Positions 46,687-59,558 of a stretch of DNA of 64,000 nucleotides are shown one piece after another. A model generated the notes under the pieces. That model saw only the letters and a list, made by a program, of their open reading frames with translations, was not told where the DNA came from and searched no databases. Every line of letters begins with the position of its first letter. Position 1 is the stretch's first letter. Source of the stretch: Cristatella mucedo (lineage: Eukaryota; Bryozoa; Phylactolaemata; Cristatellidae); assembly GCA_009760855.2 (NCBI GenBank), contig WPIO01000019.1, positions 5,499,501 through 5,563,500 of the forward strand, written 5' to 3'. Both the position numbers and the translations under genes were made by a program.

Positions 46687-47164
46687 AGCCGTCACGGCTG
46701 TGCTTGTGCGACTGGCTGCCGAATGTGTGCCTCTCTCTCGCAGAGCGGCTGCTGGCTGGTTGGCGCAGAAGATGTCAAAGCTGTGGCTACTAGGAAGACG
46801 CCACCGCTCGTCGAGAAAGCCCCGGCGATCGCAGAGCGACCCTCGCCCTCTCGACTATCGTTGTCCAGCCATCGGTCAAGCACACGGGCATTTGACGAGC
46901 TGTGACAGCGCTGAGCGAGTAGAGCCTCGCACCAGGCCTGCTGCACGCCCAGGCTCTGCTGCTGCTGCCACCTTGCAATTTCAAGCAGACAGCAGGAAGC
47001 GGCTGAGTCGGAGGAGAAGGAGGATAGGCAAAGGTCTGCCATGCCACACTGCGAAAAGCACTCCACTCGCCCGAGCGAGCCGAGGTGAGAGTGGGTGGAG
47101 CATAAGCGGCAGGAGGAGGAGGAGGAGGAGGGATCACAGTGGCGCAGCAGCGACGGCGGCCTAC

Positions 47165-47263
47165 CTATGTGATGCAGAGCAGAGGCGCCGCAGTCGAAGC
47201 GCACGAACAGCGACGTCTCGCTTGCCACAGTCAGTCGCACGTTTTTCGGAGCGGGCGGCAGTT
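47165..47263 (-). CDS. ANKFN1: ANKFN1 exon: first half of the fibronectin type III domain
   Basis: Acceptor ggctgtctgtttgcag, donor atag|gtaggc, 99 bases, phases 1 and 1. LPPAPKNVRLTVASETSLFV then RFDCGASALHHI matches the A-B-C strands of FN3 (human VPEAPANVSLTVTSSTSLTV). The domain is slightly shorter than usual before the VEW motif. This is the most 5' exon I can assign with confidence. Confidence 0.85.
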
Positions 47264-47707
47264 CTGCAAACAGACAGCCACCAGCGCTCGCAAGCAGCGG
47301 CCAAGCAGCGCTCCTTTGGGAGGCGGGGCAGTGCCCCCACTCTCAAGACAGCAAGAGCGCAAGCAGGTGCGAGAGTTCCCGAGCGATGTGTGTACCGCGT
47401 GCACACTTGGCGACCTCGCGCAGCGCATGGAATGGCGGCTGCCGATCGGGCCGGGCTAGCGCCTGCTGGCTTTGGCTCGGGCGTTCGGCTCGAAGTCGAC
47501 TGGACCGACGCCGGCGCAAGCCAGCACGGACGCAAGCTGCAGTGTCGGCGGCTGCCGCCTTGAGGGATCGAGGAAGAATGGCGGGGCGACATTGGAGCAC
47601 TGTGGGCAAACAGCTCTGTATATGTCGAGAGCCGCTCAAGTGCCGGCGACCATCCGTCGTGCCGATAGGTGCCAGTGTGAGGCAAGGCTGCTTGCGGTCC
47701 TGCTCAC

Positions 47708-47785
47708 CGCTGTGTGTCAACAGAGGCCGGGCGGTCGACCGAGTGAGTGCGTGCTGCAGCAGGATGGCGCAGCAGCGCCGGCGGC
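47708..47785 (-). CDS. candidate exon upstream of the FN3 exon
   Basis: Acceptor tccccttttcccag and donor agcg|gtgagc bound 78 bases (phases 1 and 1), reading RRRCCAILLQHALTRSTARP, LLTHS. The donor phase joins the FN3 exon (giving ...THSE-LPPAP). The phrase CAILLQHAL is faintly ankyrin-like, but I cannot align it to ANKFN1, whose ankyrin repeats and WEWRYRL segment should lie in this area. Confidence 0.3.
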
Positions 47786-48670
47786 CTGGGAAAAGGGGAG
47801 GACGACAGGGTCGAAGTGTGTAGCCCAAGACCTACTGCAGCATTCGTTTGGCAGAGCTAATGCGCTGCTGATCGCGTTTTCCGAAAGGCAGTGCTAGCCG
47901 GGAATCGACGTGGCTGCAGTCACACTTTTGGTAGGACTGCTTAGACTTGTATCATGATTTGGGGACCAACATTTACCACTCAGAGCGTGAGTCGGAAGGC
48001 AACGATCCAGAATGTAGACCTGCATTTTGCCATCTTTCCAAGAGCAGCACATGGGTGGAGGCAAAGCAGGGCAGGGACTAGGGCTAAGCTATTGTGCAGC
48101 ACGCTAGTCCTAGTTACTTGGGTTTGCCGCAAAAAAAGAAAGTGCAATCGACAGAGCTGTGCTCAAACACGATGCTTAACCAAGAAGTTTTTCTAGTCGG
48201 CAGAACTCGGTCATAGGCTGGTGCTTCCGGCAGGCCTGAGGGAAGCAGCAGCCCCCTTCTCTCAGATAGATCACCCCAGCTACGGTGCGGCTATGCGTGC
48301 AGATGGACGATGAACCCGGACAGCTACAGACACAGTCCTGCTTCACTTCAAGGTGAAAAAAACCGTCACTCCTAGGTACACTTGGTCTCAGCAAGCAGGG
48401 CATGGAAGACACTCTGGCCTCCTGTTTGCTGGCGGCCGCATTGTTACGTTGGACATGTCACAGTTGGCCGCCATACTAACTGCATCTCCCAGACACGAGC
48501 AGATGCAGCAGCCTACTGGGTAAGATGCCTATAGCATCTTCGAATCAGGATGAGACACTCCTGATGCATAGTGGCAACTCTGATTTGCAGGCGCATGCAG
48601 CCAGCCACGAATGCCAGCAGCAGCAACAGCAGCAGCAGCTAGAGTTGATTGCGGGAGCTTCTCTTCTTAC

Positions 48671-48761
48671 TTGGTGACTGCGGCTGTGGACTTCTCGACA
48701 GCTGGGTGGAGTGGGTGGAGAGCCGATTGTTGCTGTTCCTGTCAGACATCTTATCGTCATC
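48671..48761 (-). CDS. candidate exon, Ser/Pro/Gln-rich
   Basis: After tctcgtcttgaag the frame reads DDDKMSDRNSNNRLSTHSTQ then LSRSPQPQSPS and meets a strong donor (cca a|gtaaga); 91 bases, phases 0 and 1. Composition is that of a disordered, phosphorylatable linker. Its phases fit the candidates at 49529 and 47785. No homologue recognised. Confidence 0.4.
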
Positions 48762-49115
48762 CTTCAAGACGAGACACCAAGTGCAAAGACGCGTGTCAGT
48801 GACTCGGAGCATGCAAGCAGATGAAGACTGGAGACACGGCGCTCACAGATCAGGCGATGTCCCGATGTCCCTTGGGAACCACAAGCTTAAAGGGCACGGA
48901 ATACGAGACCCAGTCTCAGTCTGACTGACTGTCGATTGCTAGACAAAACACCGCTTGGAGTATTGCTGAATTTTCGGGGGGGGGGTCGTTTTACAAGCAC
49001 ACCTGCATTAACTCAGTCGTTCGTGCACTCTCATTGGATTGGCAGTCGATCGTAATGGGCAGATGAGTGCTCTGCTTGAGCAAATACCGTAGTGACACAT
49101 AACTTTTGGAGCCGG

Positions 49116-49118
<3 letters not shown>

Positions 49119-49208
<90 letters not shown>
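49119..49208. repeat. (GA)n microsatellite
   Basis: About 45 GA units on the + strand. Confidence 0.95.
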
Positions 49209-49211
<3 letters not shown>

Positions 49212-49438
49212 GAGACGGTGCTCGGGGAATCGTTAGCTAATAAGAAGACACACGACAACTGGTCTAACATGCGCTGGCTGCTGAGCCAAGGCCATTCGAA
49301 GGGGCTTGCATTCGACGACGTCACCACAAGTATATAAGCTGGCATCAGCACCTGCTGCCAGCTGCTGCTGACGTCTGGGAGAAGCAGCCGAAGCTAGCTG
49401 CAAGAGAAGAAACTCGAGAGGCCAAGTCAAGCAGTTAC

Positions 49439-49529
49439 CTGAATGAAGGACATGAACCTGCGCATGCCCGCTTTTAAAGCCATCCTTGGGATCATCATCA
49501 TTGTTGTGAGCCCCAGAGCAGACAGACAC
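49439..49529 (-). CDS. candidate exon, frame ambiguous
   Basis: Acceptor ctagctgtgttccag, donor ttcag|gtaact, 91 bases. Two frames are open: CLSALGLTTMMMIPRMALKA followed by GMRRFMSFIQ (phases 2 to 0, joining the exon at 48761), or VSVCSGAHNNDDDPKDG (phases 0 to 1). I cannot choose, and neither resembles a known ANKFN1 segment. Confidence 0.25.
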
Positions 49530-49949
49530 CTGGAACACAGCTAGGCCAATAGGCTGCTAGGCTGCCAGGTCAGGCTTCTCTGCCGACTCCTCCACAGCTC
49601 TGCAGCCGACCACGAAATGACTGCGAAACAGCAGTAGCTCTTGTCGTTCGGGGGGGGGGGGGGCTTTGGCCACTGCTGGCCTGCCGACAGCCAGCCAGCC
49701 CCTAGCTCGGCTCGGATTTCATTTCCCTGCTGCCGGCTGTGCAAATGCCGAGATTAGTCACAAGGAGTGGGGAGAAAGGGCTGAGGAGGCTGCAGCCTTG
49801 TGAGCGCTGACCACACTAGGCAAGGCTGACTCAGCCGAGTCAGGGAGCATGCTTGAGCTGAGAGCATGCTCTCAGCCGGTGAGAGGGAGTCGCATTGAGT
49901 GCCGGCAGCCCTGACCCATAGCTGCTAGGGCAGACTGGCAGAGCAGCTA

Positions 49950-50030
49950 ACTAACCACGAACGTAAAGCGCCTAGAAAGAGATTAAGTTCTCTGAGGGCG
50001 CTTTATCAAGTGCATTATTATTATTATTAT
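49950..50030 (+). repeat. L2-like LINE tail
   Basis: gtaaagcgcctagaaagaga, ttaagttctctgagggcgct, ttatcaagtgcattatta: a near-consensus copy of the terminal hairpin, inserted antisense to ANKFN1. Confidence 0.85.
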
Positions 50031-50041
50031 GAAAATGAAAA

Positions 50042-50220
50042 GAAGCACCTGACCTGGATTTGCATGTGGCTAGGTGGGCTAGCTTAAACCATGCTAAGCC
50101 GAAAGATTTAACGAAGCTGACGACTGCCTCGAGCATCAGGCAAATATAATCAGACTATATTGCACTTCTGCTTATTTTATGAAGATTTAGTGAGCGAGAA
50201 CACGAGAGAGCAAGAGAGAG
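50042..50220 (+). repeat. ~170-bp repeat, copy 1 (second copy at 54968)
   Basis: It contains tttgcatgtggctaggtggg, accatgctaagccgaaagat, ttaacgaagctgac and gatttagtgagcgagaacac, then a GA-rich end. The copy at 54968-55135 is about 90% identical by eye and is likewise followed by GA repeats. Confidence 0.85.
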
Positions 50221-50359
50221 AAAAAGGAGAGAGAGGGCAAAAGAGTGAGAGAGAGAGACAGGAAGGCAGACAGACGATTAGACGAGACCAGTGCAACGAT
50301 TACAACTTGAGCTAGTTGTCGAGTTGACGATAAAAAGCGAGGTCCAAAAAATACTAGCT

Positions 50360-50525
50360 GATTTTAACAGCCTCTTTTTTGTGCAGTAGCAGAAGATCCT
50401 TAAAAGCTATCTAGGCTACTTGTAGTTTCAATAAAGGATCACAGCTGCAGGATTCGAACCCACGACCTCGGTACCGAGGTTGTGAAGAGTAACTGCTGTA
50501 CCTAGTGTGCCATCACGGCTCACCA
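50360..50525 (-). mobile_element. SINE-B copy, full length
   Basis: On the - strand: gtgagccgtgatggcacact (A-box side), a perfect palindrome acctcggtaccgaggt (50465-50480), ggttcgaatcc (perfect B-box) and the tail ending aaaagaggctgttaaaat. It is the best-preserved SINE-B and defines the family's tRNA ancestry. Confidence 0.8.
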
Positions 50526-50571
50526 AGCTGTCAGCCAAAGCTGTGCTGCCGACGAAGCCAGCAGAACCTAC

Positions 50572-50652
50572 CAGGTAGGCGAACAGGCTGGCCTTTGGCC
50601 GGCAGTTCGAGCTGGGCTGAGGCTGAATCAGCATCGGAGGACCTGGACCTGG
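50572..50652 (-). CDS. candidate exon, 27 codons
   Basis: Acceptor cacctccatgcctcag, donor cctg|gtaggt, 81 bases in phases 1 and 1: RSRSSDADSASAQLELPAKG, QPVRLP. It looks like linker coding sequence, with canonical sites on both sides. No homologue recognised. Confidence 0.35.
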
Positions 50653-51002
50653 CTGAGGCATGGAGGTGGACGGTAAGCAGCTCTTTGTAGAAAACCTTGC
50701 CGGAGGTCAGCAGTGGGAGGGGGGGCAGGCAGCCACCTGAGGGGAGCAGAGAGGAGGCACTGCACGACCCTCCCGGTAACTCGCCCGAGGTCAGTTAATT
50801 GCTATTAGCCGATAAAAGGCTATCGGCTCAGCAGTGGTGGAACAAAATGATCCATTGTGGTCCCTCCTCATTTGTTTGTCAGCCGGCTGCTCGATCAATA
50901 GATTACAGGATGCAGTAGAAGGACTGCTGCCCACCCACGTGGTCCACACACGAGGTCCACAAACGCAGTCTTTGCATGCATGATGCATCATGTACACACT
51001 CG

Positions 51003-51010
<8 letters not shown>

Positions 51011-51088
<78 letters not shown>

Positions 51089-51105
51089 ATCTCTCTCTCT
51101 CTCTT
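51011..51105. repeat. (CA)n then (CT)n microsatellite
   Basis: About 37 CA units preceded by cgcgcgcg and followed by ten CT units. Confidence 0.95.
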
Positions 51106-51109
51106 TCAC

Positions 51110-51700
51110 ACACACAAACACACTCAAAAAGCAAGAAGGTGTCACTTTTAAAAATCCCTCCCTGAGTGTAGACTAGTGTCGAGCCACAGGATAACTGACC
51201 TAAGGGTAGCACAAGTCGCCTGCTTAGCTGATCGACTGGCTGCTGCAAAGAGCCAACTGATACGCTGGAGTGGGTTTAGGGAGGGGATAGTTAACCGAAT
51301 GCCACCGTCACACTGTTGGCTTTTTCACAATCCAATGTGCACATCTTAAACCTGCTGACAGGTGCCAAGTGGGAGACGTAACTGGCAGGACTTACTGCCA
51401 CTGCTCAGCAATTAGTAGTGGTATAACAGCACTCAGCACTAGCAGATAGACGAGGAATGGCTGTCGAGGAGACAGGTCCAGCCAGATTATGCCAAATATC
51501 CAGTCCAGTCAGATTATGCCAAATACCCAGACTTTGACCTTGCCTGGGACAGCCACTCATAGAAAGGACAAAGGGCTGTCAGGCAGCTGGGCGTTCAACA
51601 CACCCCTTCAGGGCGGTCCAAGGGGGTGGCATGTCCTGCTAAGCCATCTTGCTTAAGCCCACAATCAGGGTTGCACTGCTTCTGCCTCCGTGTCACACTG
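51110..51700. other. no gene seen
   Basis: A short duplication occurs around 51478-51535 (cagattatgccaaatatcca and cagattatgccaaataccca). Otherwise unremarkable. Confidence 0.45.
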
Positions 51701-51728
51701 TCTTTCTTTTTCTCCATCTGTCTGTATG

Positions 51729-51782
51729 TCTCTCTCTCTCTTTCTCTGTCTCTCTCTGTCTCTCTTTCTCTCTGTGTCTCTG

Positions 51783-51868
<86 letters not shown>
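51729..51868. repeat. compound (CT)n/(TA)n microsatellite
   Basis: Imperfect tctctg repeats lead into perfect CT and then about 24 TA units. Confidence 0.95.
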
Positions 51869-51869
<1 letters not shown>

Positions 51870-51899
51870 GTCTCTTCAAGTCTCTCGCTAAGTCTCTCT

Positions 51900-54290
51900 T
51901 TCTCTTTCCCTCGAAGTCTCTTTCTTGCAGAATCTCTAATTCTGTTGTACTGCCTTACCACAGTTGCCAGCAGTACGCTCACATCCACTGGTTTGTTCCT
52001 CCCAAGGCTGCTCTTCGCCAGAGCAGCATCTCCTCGGCTAGACACGGCTGCATGGCTGGCTCTGCTGAAGCTTCGTTGTCCATTGTTGAGTTGCACAGCA
52101 GCTCATTTGCTTTGGTCGAGTCTTGAGTTCCCGTGCGACCTGGCAGCAGCAGCAGCTGCGGCCATCCACGAGGTGGCCCAACAGAGGCTGCTGCTCGACC
52201 CTTTCCAGTGACCTTTTGAACCACGGCTAGCCGAGCCTGCTGGCCGGACACAGGCCTGCCAGCAGACACAGCCACTGGGGGCGTGGCAATGCCTGTTGCA
52301 GCAACTTGCAGGGAGGACCAGTAGGTGGACATTAGCTTAAACACCCGAAAGATTGGGTCATGCCTCAGGGTAAAAAAAGAGCATGAAAAGCCCTTAGCAT
52401 ATGCCCTTATTCGAGAGAAAGAGCGAGGGGGAGGAGAGCTCTCAACTGCGGCCAAGACAAGAGCACCACGGGGCAGGTGTCGAGCTTTGCTGTACGACCA
52501 CATTAAGAGCTCTATGCTTCGATCTCAAGTCGATCGAGTGCGCCTAACAAAACGCTGGGCACAATGAGCTCGCCCTGCAGGCCTGGTCATGCTCCGCCGT
52601 CAACCATTCAATGCCAGTCGCCAAGAGCTTGCACGAGCATTCTTTGCTCAGCATGGCATGGCTGCTGCCTCTGAGTGGCAACTGCTGGCATGCCAGAACA
52701 CTCTGCACTGCAGGTGGCACCGGCCAGGCCACTGCATGCATGCCCAGGCATCCAGTCGCATCGGTCCCAGGTGATGCAGCCAAATAATAACTACATCGAG
52801 CCATGTTATTGTTCATGAGACCAAGCTCTAGCCCGACCTTCGATAACCAAAGAGAGAGCACGGATGCACGTACCGGCAGGAAGGTGGGAGAGACATATGG
52901 GAGTTCAGTGCACAGCTCACAGCCGATTTTGGGCGACCATCACGACTACTTGTCTTTAAGATCACGCACGCGCCACCAGTGAATGATTCCTCCATCGTCG
53001 ACGGCGTGCACACACAAAATTGGCACGCTAAAAGTGCCAGGGCCAATGCTGCACATGGCAGATCTTCAACAACTTTACCACTTTAGCCTGGTTACAGTGC
53101 TGCTCATGACAATGGAAAGTAGCTGCAGCTGTGGTTTTGTTTAATTGATGGCACTGCCCTTGATCGTTGTACGAGTGGGCTGTGACACTCGATGTGGTAT
53201 GCGGTCGGAATGTGCGATTAGTGATTGTTGTGACAAGGGAGTCGCTGGACTCCGGTGTGGGCAAGATAGGGGGGTGGGGAGAGTCCTGTTTTCCCCTGTT
53301 CCGTGCACGGTGGAATAAACTGGTGTTGCTCGTCGGCTGGCGTTCCGTGCTGTTCGCAACGATAACCAAAACTACTGCAGCAATACAGGGATGCCTGGAG
53401 GCAGTAACTTAGTGGGTCGCATCAACCTCCCCGGCTGGCTTCTTTGACACATGTCTATAGCTCGGTGCTTGGAGCAACCAGTCAGCGAGCCAGCAGCAAA
53501 CAAACACATTCGAAATCTCAGTCCTGTCCCCGAGTGGTATGTAGTAAGAATGCTGTAGCAGAATCTCGGCCTCGATGCATTTATCTCACAACTCATCGAG
53601 ACACATCAAGTCCCCCCCCCCCCCCCCGTTAATCGACAATACTGTATTTCAGATTAAAAAAGGGGAAAGCTGAGCTGCCCTGGCCTTTGCCACTTTGCAT
53701 CTGGCCAACAGATACGCTATAAAGAGCAGGAGATGATAGTTCATTCTATCAGTAAACCATGACCACTGTGAGATGGACCAGCCAGATCGGAAGACTGATC
53801 GAGTCAGTCGAGCTAATCATCAGGGGAACTCAGTGCGAATAATCTGTACAGGTGGCAGTTGACATCACCACAGATAACAAAAAAGGATAAAGAGAAGAGA
53901 AAGAAAGCAAAACGGGAAGAAGAGAGTGGACGAGAAAAAAGAAAGTGAGGGAAAGAGAATAGGAGAGGGAGAGGGAGTATGCATGGGTCAGATTAACGAT
54001 TCTCCTTATTGTGAGGCCACATCAACTTGCACGTGCTTTAAATGCCCAGCCGTGGCAGCCGTAGGGTGGAGATCCCTTTGTGTTCCTAAGAAATGACTTA
54101 ACAGACGTCCTAGCTGCCAATCTACCACGAGTAGCCACCTATAGTCATAGGTGCAGAATCAATTATACCATGTTACAATTACTTGTTCCTCCTTCAGGCA
54201 GTATCATAGTGCAAGTACTGAGACCATTTTAATGTTGCATACATGGGTATAATACTTCCAGGCAGGTTCAAGCTAGAAAAAAAAACGATG
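51900..54290. other. no gene assigned
   Basis: A - strand frame is open at 51979-52503 (174 codons, VAVSAGRPVSGQQARLAVVQ and similar) and a + strand ORF covers the same DNA. Neither has a recognisable family. A C17 run lies at 53612-53628 and AG-rich sequence at 53880-53990. Confidence 0.35.
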
Positions 54291-54295
54291 TAAAG

Positions 54296-54400
54296 ATGCA
54301 CAATATCAGACAGACAGACAGACAGACACAGAGAGAGACAGACAGACAAAGAGATACAGAGAGGGAGAGAGAGAGAGAGAAGGGGAAAGAGAGAGTCGTG
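54296..54400. repeat. (CAGA)n and GA-rich simple repeat
   Basis: cagacagacagacagacaca, then gagagagag blocks. Confidence 0.9.
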
Positions 54401-54967
54401 TGCTCCTTGCTCACTTTACTCATTACGGTACAAGCAATTTGCAAGTTCGCAAGCTTTCGAGCACACGAGGGGTTTGTGTGGCAGCTGTTGAGCCTACAAT
54501 GCTAGATTGCCAATCAACAGTCTATACAGACAGAGAACAGTGAGAGAGGATCGTATACACTAATGTCCGAACGACCGCACTAGGACTAGTGCTCCGGATC
54601 ACGGTCTGTTCAAGGGAGCATGTGTAGAACCCATTTGTGCATACCAATGCAAATGGAGAATCAACGCAGTAGCAGATCAACACTAAGCTGGAGGCCTAAG
54701 GAAGAAAGCCATCAGGAAGGAGGGCACACGATTACAAGCTAGCTTGCTCCTTCCATATTTTAGAACCGGCCCGGTATCTTTCCAATTTTCCAAAATTCTG
54801 CACGAGTTCTAACTGGCCGGCTCATGTTGTAGGCCACTTTTCACTTGGTCTGCGAATCTCAGTACCCCCAATCCCTCAAGCCAAAGGCTTAGCAGGCACG
54901 ATGACGACTTTGGTAAGGTGCCAAGGTAGCAGTGGTGTACTTTGTGCACAGAAGCTGCTTACATCGG

Positions 54968-55119
54968 CACACCTGGGTTTGCATGTGGCTAGGTGGGCTA
55001 GCATAAACCATGCTAAGCCGAAAGATTTAACGAAGCTGACGGCTGCCATGAACATCAGGCAAAAATAATCAGACTATAGTGAACCTCTGCTTAGTTTATG
55101 AAGATTTAGTGAGCGAGAA

Positions 55120-55135
<16 letters not shown>
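54968..55135 (+). repeat. ~170-bp repeat, copy 2
   Basis: Matches 50042-50220 across ggtttgcatgtggctaggtg, accatgctaagccgaaagat, gaagctgacgg and gaagatttagtgagcgagaa, and runs into the GA array at 55124. Confidence 0.85.
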
Positions 55136-55164
<29 letters not shown>

Positions 55165-55199
55165 GCGGAGAGGGGGAGAAGAGAGAGAGAGAGAGAGAC
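55124..55199. repeat. (GA)n microsatellite
   Basis: Two GA blocks around aagggcggagagggggag. Confidence 0.9.
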
Positions 55200-55277
55200 A
55201 GACAGACTGGCAGGACTGTCTCGACACTGTCACAATGCCGACACGACCGAGCTGCAGGCAGAAGGAAATCGACTGAC

Positions 55278-55396
55278 CCAGGGCAAGAACGAGCTTGCGC
55301 GCCTCGAGCGTCTGCCGTCATAGCGAGGGCTCCCGCGACTGCCCATGGTGGCCTCTGCGGCCTCCACAGCCTCGTCCTCTTCGACGCCACCGAACA
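55278..55396 (-). CDS. candidate exon, acidic then basic
   Basis: Acceptor gctgctcgttgttgcag, possible donor tgg|gtcagt, 119 bases: [39 protein letters not shown]. The acceptor is strong and the charge pattern natural. The donor is weaker, and the frame stays open about 20 more codons. It could be an N-terminal ANKFN1 exon. Confidence 0.4.
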
Positions 55397-55522
55397 CTGC
55401 AACAACGAGCAGCAGCACCGGAATGAGCGCTCACCATTGCCGTGAAACGACGTGGATAAAAGGCGGCCAGGATCGTTGCGAGCAGCAATGGGCAGACAGG
55501 AAGGTAGACAACTGGATGCGTG

Positions 55523-55960
<438 letters not shown>

Positions 55961-56552
55961 GCCTTGTGAAGTGGCTGCCGGATGACTAGGCTGATTGATG
56001 AGCACGGCTGGCCTTTGCTGGATTGATGCTCCGATGAGCCAACACCTGGATTGAGACCCACAACTGCTCAGCTCAGGCAGCCTCTTGAAATGAGCCGAAC
56101 AGGTGCCTGTCGTGGCTACTGCTTACTGGTTGCTGTTTTTGCAAATGGATTCAGTTGCTTTTCGACGTTGCACACCATGAGGGCTGGGGAAGGAGGAGTG
56201 CATTAAGAAAAAAAGGGGAGAAGTTCGACATATGGCCACATCGGTGACTCACTGCAGCATTGTCCAGATGGAAGAGAGAATCATTGGGAAACTCCAAACT
56301 TGCACCAAGGGCAGAGCAAGAGCCATGATTGGACTGCTTGATTGGACGTACGAGTAAAGCAGCAGCAGCACGGACTGGAGCATCCGGACGGTGACTCGGG
56401 TCAGTGGAGCAGATCGAATGTTGGATATAGGGACAGACAGGGGGAATGCTCAGAACATGGAGGCAAACGATGCCAGGCACGAGAACTGGTCTCCCAAGTG
56501 AGCTTGTGCAAGGCTGCAGTGGAGGCAAGTAAGAGTGTAGCTAGAAGACATT

Positions 56553-56577
56553 TGCATAGCACCCTAAGAGAGCTGAA

Positions 56578-56667
<90 letters not shown>

Positions 56668-56690
56668 CGCTTTGCATACATGTGCATGGA
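56553..56690 (-). repeat. SINE/LINE tail interrupted by (CT)n expansion
   Basis: The left part is tttgcatagcaccctaagag then agctgaatat; 56580-56663 is pure CT; the right part is ttggcgctttgcatac. The family tail normally reads ...cttaatctcttt...ggcgcttta, so the array grew from the internal tctct. Confidence 0.8.
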
Positions 56691-56699
56691 GGACGAACC

Positions 56700-58920
56700 G
56701 TGCCGGTCCATGCTGTGCAGACAATGTGAGTAGAGTGGCACGTCCTTCAGCCTAGCCGCAGCCACTCCCAAGTCTGCCTTAGTTCAGAGCCGGTGGCAGT
56801 AGTTGTCTATCAGGCCAATATGGCCAGACTGGTCTGACAATGAGGCCAGTCAGTGACACCAATCATGCACGTGCTGCAGCTGAAGCACAGAAAGATTGGA
56901 TTGTTGCAATCCTATCTATGCTTGTCTTAATTGGCAGCTGCACCTGAGGCACAGACAGACAGGAAGGTAGGTAACCGAAGTCAATCTAATTAACCTCCTT
57001 CAGTTGCAGCAAACCGGTGAGTAACTTGGTAGACAAAGGTGAGTCAGAGCTACCTGAATGGCTGCTACTAATAGGGCCCTCAGGTAGCTGCAAAGCAGAT
57101 GCATAACTGCATTGGCAGCCATACCGAGGTAAGAGAACGATGCCATCATGCTTCTGCCATCTGCCAGGAGAAGACAGAGCATGCTACACTACAGAAGAAA
57201 ACCGTAAAAAAAAGAGGACAAGCAGAGCAAAGAAAGGCAGAGACGGACAGAGGCAGACTGAGACAGACAGACAGACAAAGAGGGGGAATGGCCAAGAGAG
57301 ATCGCGAGGAAGGAAAGTAAGAAGTGACAACACACGAACGAGACAGGTCGAGATACCGAGAGCACCCGACGGAGCTGCATCCTGTAAAACAAATCTTTAG
57401 TAGAAGCGCCAACCGGACTTACAGAGTATATAGTTCTAAAGCACCCTAAAGAGATATCGAGGCACTTGAAAAGCACCAAATATATTGCATCGCCATCTGG
57501 TGTTGAAACCAGGACATCCGAAACCATAGGCCAAGAGTCATACCGGCAATAGAAGTTGGAAGAATAGATCAGACCACTCCATGGAAAAATCTCTTATCTT
57601 GCCTACCACCGTGTTCTCGTTGTCATATAGTATTACATTTTTATGCTGAGGCTACTGCCAAAGTTATAATGCAATGCAAACTTGGGTAATAAAGGCTTGC
57701 TTGCACAATACTCACAATGGAAAGCAATGTCTAACAGCTTGCTCGTGCTCTTTACAGACAGATTGTCGTACGATTGTGCCTTCAGACTCCGGTCCCTGTA
57801 GAATGCAATTCACAGAAATCATGCCAAAAATTGCCATGCATCTGCCATCAGCCAATTTCAGCAAGAATTAAGATTAGGGCAATATTTTGCATACATACTA
57901 TTAAGTTGCATTTGTCGTCTATTTGAGAGCTCAAATATTTTTTTTATGCAAACTCGATGGCTATTTAGCTGTGGCAGATACAATTGGGCTGCACTGAATA
58001 AACTGATTAATGATTTGCAATCAGACGCTGTTTTAAGGAACAAATGAATACATCTAAAGCTCAAGACAAATGCCTACGACTATTCACTCATAATCTCCAA
58101 ATAAACATTGAGATCCACATCTCGCATAAGCTATTTTGTCCAAGCCACATGACAAGAAAAAGGAAGTCAGTCAATCAGAGATGAAAGGTATGACCGACTA
58201 CATCCTGATCGCGAAAACATAGCATAGCATGGCAGCCAATGGTCTCGATGTGTAACAGAGCTTTAGAGATCGTGGAAAAAATAATTAAAAAATAAAAATA
58301 AGGATAGAATTTCCATACGGAATATTTAAAATGTACTGCCCATCGTCCGTGTAAAACGTCTAGGGACATTGAAGCAAAGAGGATGGCGATAAGAAATAAA
58401 CAAGGAATTTTATTCTGCCCAGGAGCTATCTGAACTAGTGGGATAGGAAAGGTGATTGCTTCACAAGATTCGATGCTAGAGAAGGCAAACACTATTTAGA
58501 AGTATACTATAAGATGTATAGAGAATCTTGAAGGCGTAACTTTTGTGCGAACTGTCGGACAATGGTAACTCATGTTTAAAGTTAGCTATTTGCACAGACG
58601 AGCTCAAAATTAAATCAATGGATTCCAGAAAAAACTCCCATGCTCAAAAGAATGTATTTACATGTATTTAAACACAAATGCATGCACCTGACCGATCTTA
58701 GTTGACCTAATCTGTTATTGGGACATTATGAAACACACCACCAATCACACCCGATGCCTCGCTAAAAATTGATTAACTGCCTTATCATAATTTCATACTC
58801 CGATATCAATCAAAACTCACGGTAGAGATTGTCCCTCGGTCTTCTCTCAATTCAAAATGTCTGCAGCCCATCGAAGCAGTCTTTTGAATCTCTTGCGTTG
58901 AGTTTCTCCAATAGCAAGAT
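56700..58920. other. no gene seen
   Basis: A (CAGA)-type patch at 57240-57285 and a decayed tail fragment near 57425-57465 (gcaccctaaagagatatcga). From 57600 the sequence is AT-rich and featureless. Confidence 0.4.
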
Positions 58921-59558
58921 GCCAATGGTGGCAGTGAGCTCTCACCTTCATGTAACAAGCCGTCATTTATTTCAGATTTTTTTATTTCATTTCTACTGAG
59001 TGTCCCAGAAATCGTCCCTTCCACTTACTGGGTTATTTTAAAACTCATTTCGACTACCCAACTAATCCGTCGTGTGTGGCAAATTTCATGAATTGGTCGA
59101 TGCATTTTCTCTTGTGGCTAAATTAAATGGCCACACTCACAACAAAGGTCACACACTCAATGAAATTTTTTCCATGATTGTATATTGTAAAAACTTATTA
59201 TTTACAAACATTAACCATCTGGCCCCATGCACATCTTATTCAGTCTTCCGATTATGTTCCCTTCGGTATCAACTCCCGAAACGTTTAAGACTCTTGACAT
59301 TGACGCTGATCGCAAAAAATATGTTCCTCACTCCCTCTGCTCAATCCTTCGTTCGAGCTCTGCTCACTGATGAAATGCTACAACACTACATGAGCGATGA
59401 TCTGGGTGAGTTTGCTTCTCCGATTTAGCATTGTACGTCCTCACCCAGATGGCCTATGATTTACTTCAGACATTAATTAGATAGTACTATTAAGCACATG
59501 CCAAAGCATGCGAACAGTCAGGATCGACTCCATCGGCAGGCATGCGATGGCTATTGTA

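Noticed and set aside
51979-52503. 174-codon - strand open frame
   Set aside because: Possible but unsupported: no family match and the opposite strand is equally open.
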